From an uncultured Collinsella sp. (GTDB taxonomy: Bacteria; Actinomycetota; Coriobacteriia; Coriobacteriales; Coriobacteriaceae), in the NCBI GenBank assembly GCA_958349325.1, contig CATWCP010000052.1, forward strand, positions 1-7,437: a stretch of DNA of 7,437 nt, written 5' to 3'. The translations under genes were made by a program, and so were the position numbers. Positions 7,020-7,437 of this stretch are shown piece after piece. The notes under the pieces are model-generated. The model was not told where the DNA came from. It saw only the letters and a program-made list of their open reading frames with translations, and ran no database searches. The first letter of the stretch is position 1; each line of letters begins with the position of its first letter.

Positions 7020-7437
7020 ATGATCAAAGCCGCGTTTTTCGATATCGACGGTACGCTGCTGAGCTTTAAGACCCACCGGATTCCGGCGTCGGCGCAGCAG
7101 GTGCTCGACAGCTTTCGCGAGCAGGGGATTGCGTGCGTGATCGCCACGGGCCGTCCGACCTACCAGATGCCGGACTGGCTGTTCGACCTGGGCTGGGATG
7201 CGTACATTACGCTTTCGGGCCAGCACTGTTTTGATGCCAAGGGCGTCTACCGCAGCTGCCCGATCGATCCGGACGACGTTGCGGTGATTGTGGACCAGGT
7301 GGCGCAGGGGCGCTACGACTCACTGTGCATGCAGGGCGAGAACTCGTTTGTGAACCGCCTGTCCGAGCGCGTGGTGACGGCTGGCAGCAACGCGGGAATC
7401 GTCTACCACGAGGAGCCGTTTGAGCATGCCTTTGACG
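7020..7437 (+). CDS. HAD-superfamily hydrolase, Cof-type phosphatase (N-terminal part, 3' end outside window)
   Basis: This is a predicted cytoplasmic phosphatase of the haloacid dehalogenase superfamily, type IIB (Cof/YbiV-like), acting typically on sugar phosphates or similar small phosphomonoesters. The substrate cannot be told from sequence. 139 codons are present. Motif I is F-F-D-I-D-G-T-L-L (6-14), with Asp8 as the nucleophile and Asp10 as the acid/base. Motif II is I-A-T-G-R-P (41-46), with Thr43. After it comes Y-I-T-L-S-G-Q-H, where the related family segment usually reads N-G rather than S-G, and then the start of the cap domain. Motifs III and IV lie beyond the window. The ATG at 7020 is 6 nt after the uup stop. 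Its ribosome binding site GAGGAG (7005-7010) lies inside the last uup codons, so the two genes are probably co-transcribed. Confidence 0.88.
   Translation, partial: MIKAAFFDIDGTLLSFKTHRIPASAQQVLDSFREQGIACVIATGRPTYQMPDWLFDLGWDAYITLSGQHCFDAKGVYRSCPIDPDDVAVIVDQVAQGRYDSLCMQGENSFVNRLSERVVTAGSNAGIVYHEEPFEHAFD

Noticed and set aside
5190..7226. Very long minus-strand open frame (678 codons) opposite uup
   Set aside because: It is antisense to a complete, motif-rich ABC-F gene, and its product is a low-complexity His/Leu/Ala/Arg composition typical of the reverse strand of GC-rich coding DNA. It also runs into the HAD gene and shows no recognisable domain.

Overview
The window is GC-rich, densely coded on the + strand, and reads as an ordinary chromosomal segment of a high-GC Gram-positive bacterium. 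Codon choice, a PstS with a twin-arginine lipoprotein signal, an ABC-F protein with a D-E-P-G-N-D-L-D second Walker B, and dispersed intergenic palindromes together suggest an actinobacterium of the Coriobacteriia, possibly Collinsella-like. That placement is inference, because no rRNA or other marker gene is present.

Layout, left to right. (1) Positions 1-902 hold the C-terminal part of an M20-family dipeptidase (PepV/Sapep type) whose start lies upstream of the window. (2) Positions 903-1291 are the only gene-free stretch above 300 nt. It holds a long imperfect hairpin directly behind the dipeptidase stop, a second small hairpin, a clear intrinsic terminator, a possible dispersed-repeat fragment, and the pst promoter and leader region. 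(3) Positions 1292-4952 are the high-affinity phosphate transporter operon pstS-pstC-pstA-pstB. It is tightly packed: a 25-nt gap, then an 8-nt overlap, then a 4-nt ATGA overlap. It is closed by a strong terminator at 5009-5044. (4) A short intergenic region carries an inverted repeat and a likely extended -10 promoter. (5) Positions 5157-7013 encode a Uup-type ABC-F ATPase. (6) Six nt later an HAD-family (Cof-type) phosphatase begins and runs off the window, probably co-transcribed with uup.

The four Pst proteins form one machine: PstS captures phosphate outside the membrane, PstC and PstA form the channel, and PstB hydrolyses ATP to drive import. The usual partner regulator phoU does not follow pstB, because a terminator does. 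The ABC-F protein is not a transporter: it has two ATPase domains and no membrane segments, and the family acts on ribosomes. The flanking dipeptidase and HAD phosphatase look unrelated to phosphate uptake.

I found no mobile element, CRISPR array, tRNA or rRNA, and nothing that I would call a new biological system. The most open questions are the intergenic palindromes at 902-1002 and 5062-5096, and the unexplained pst control region.
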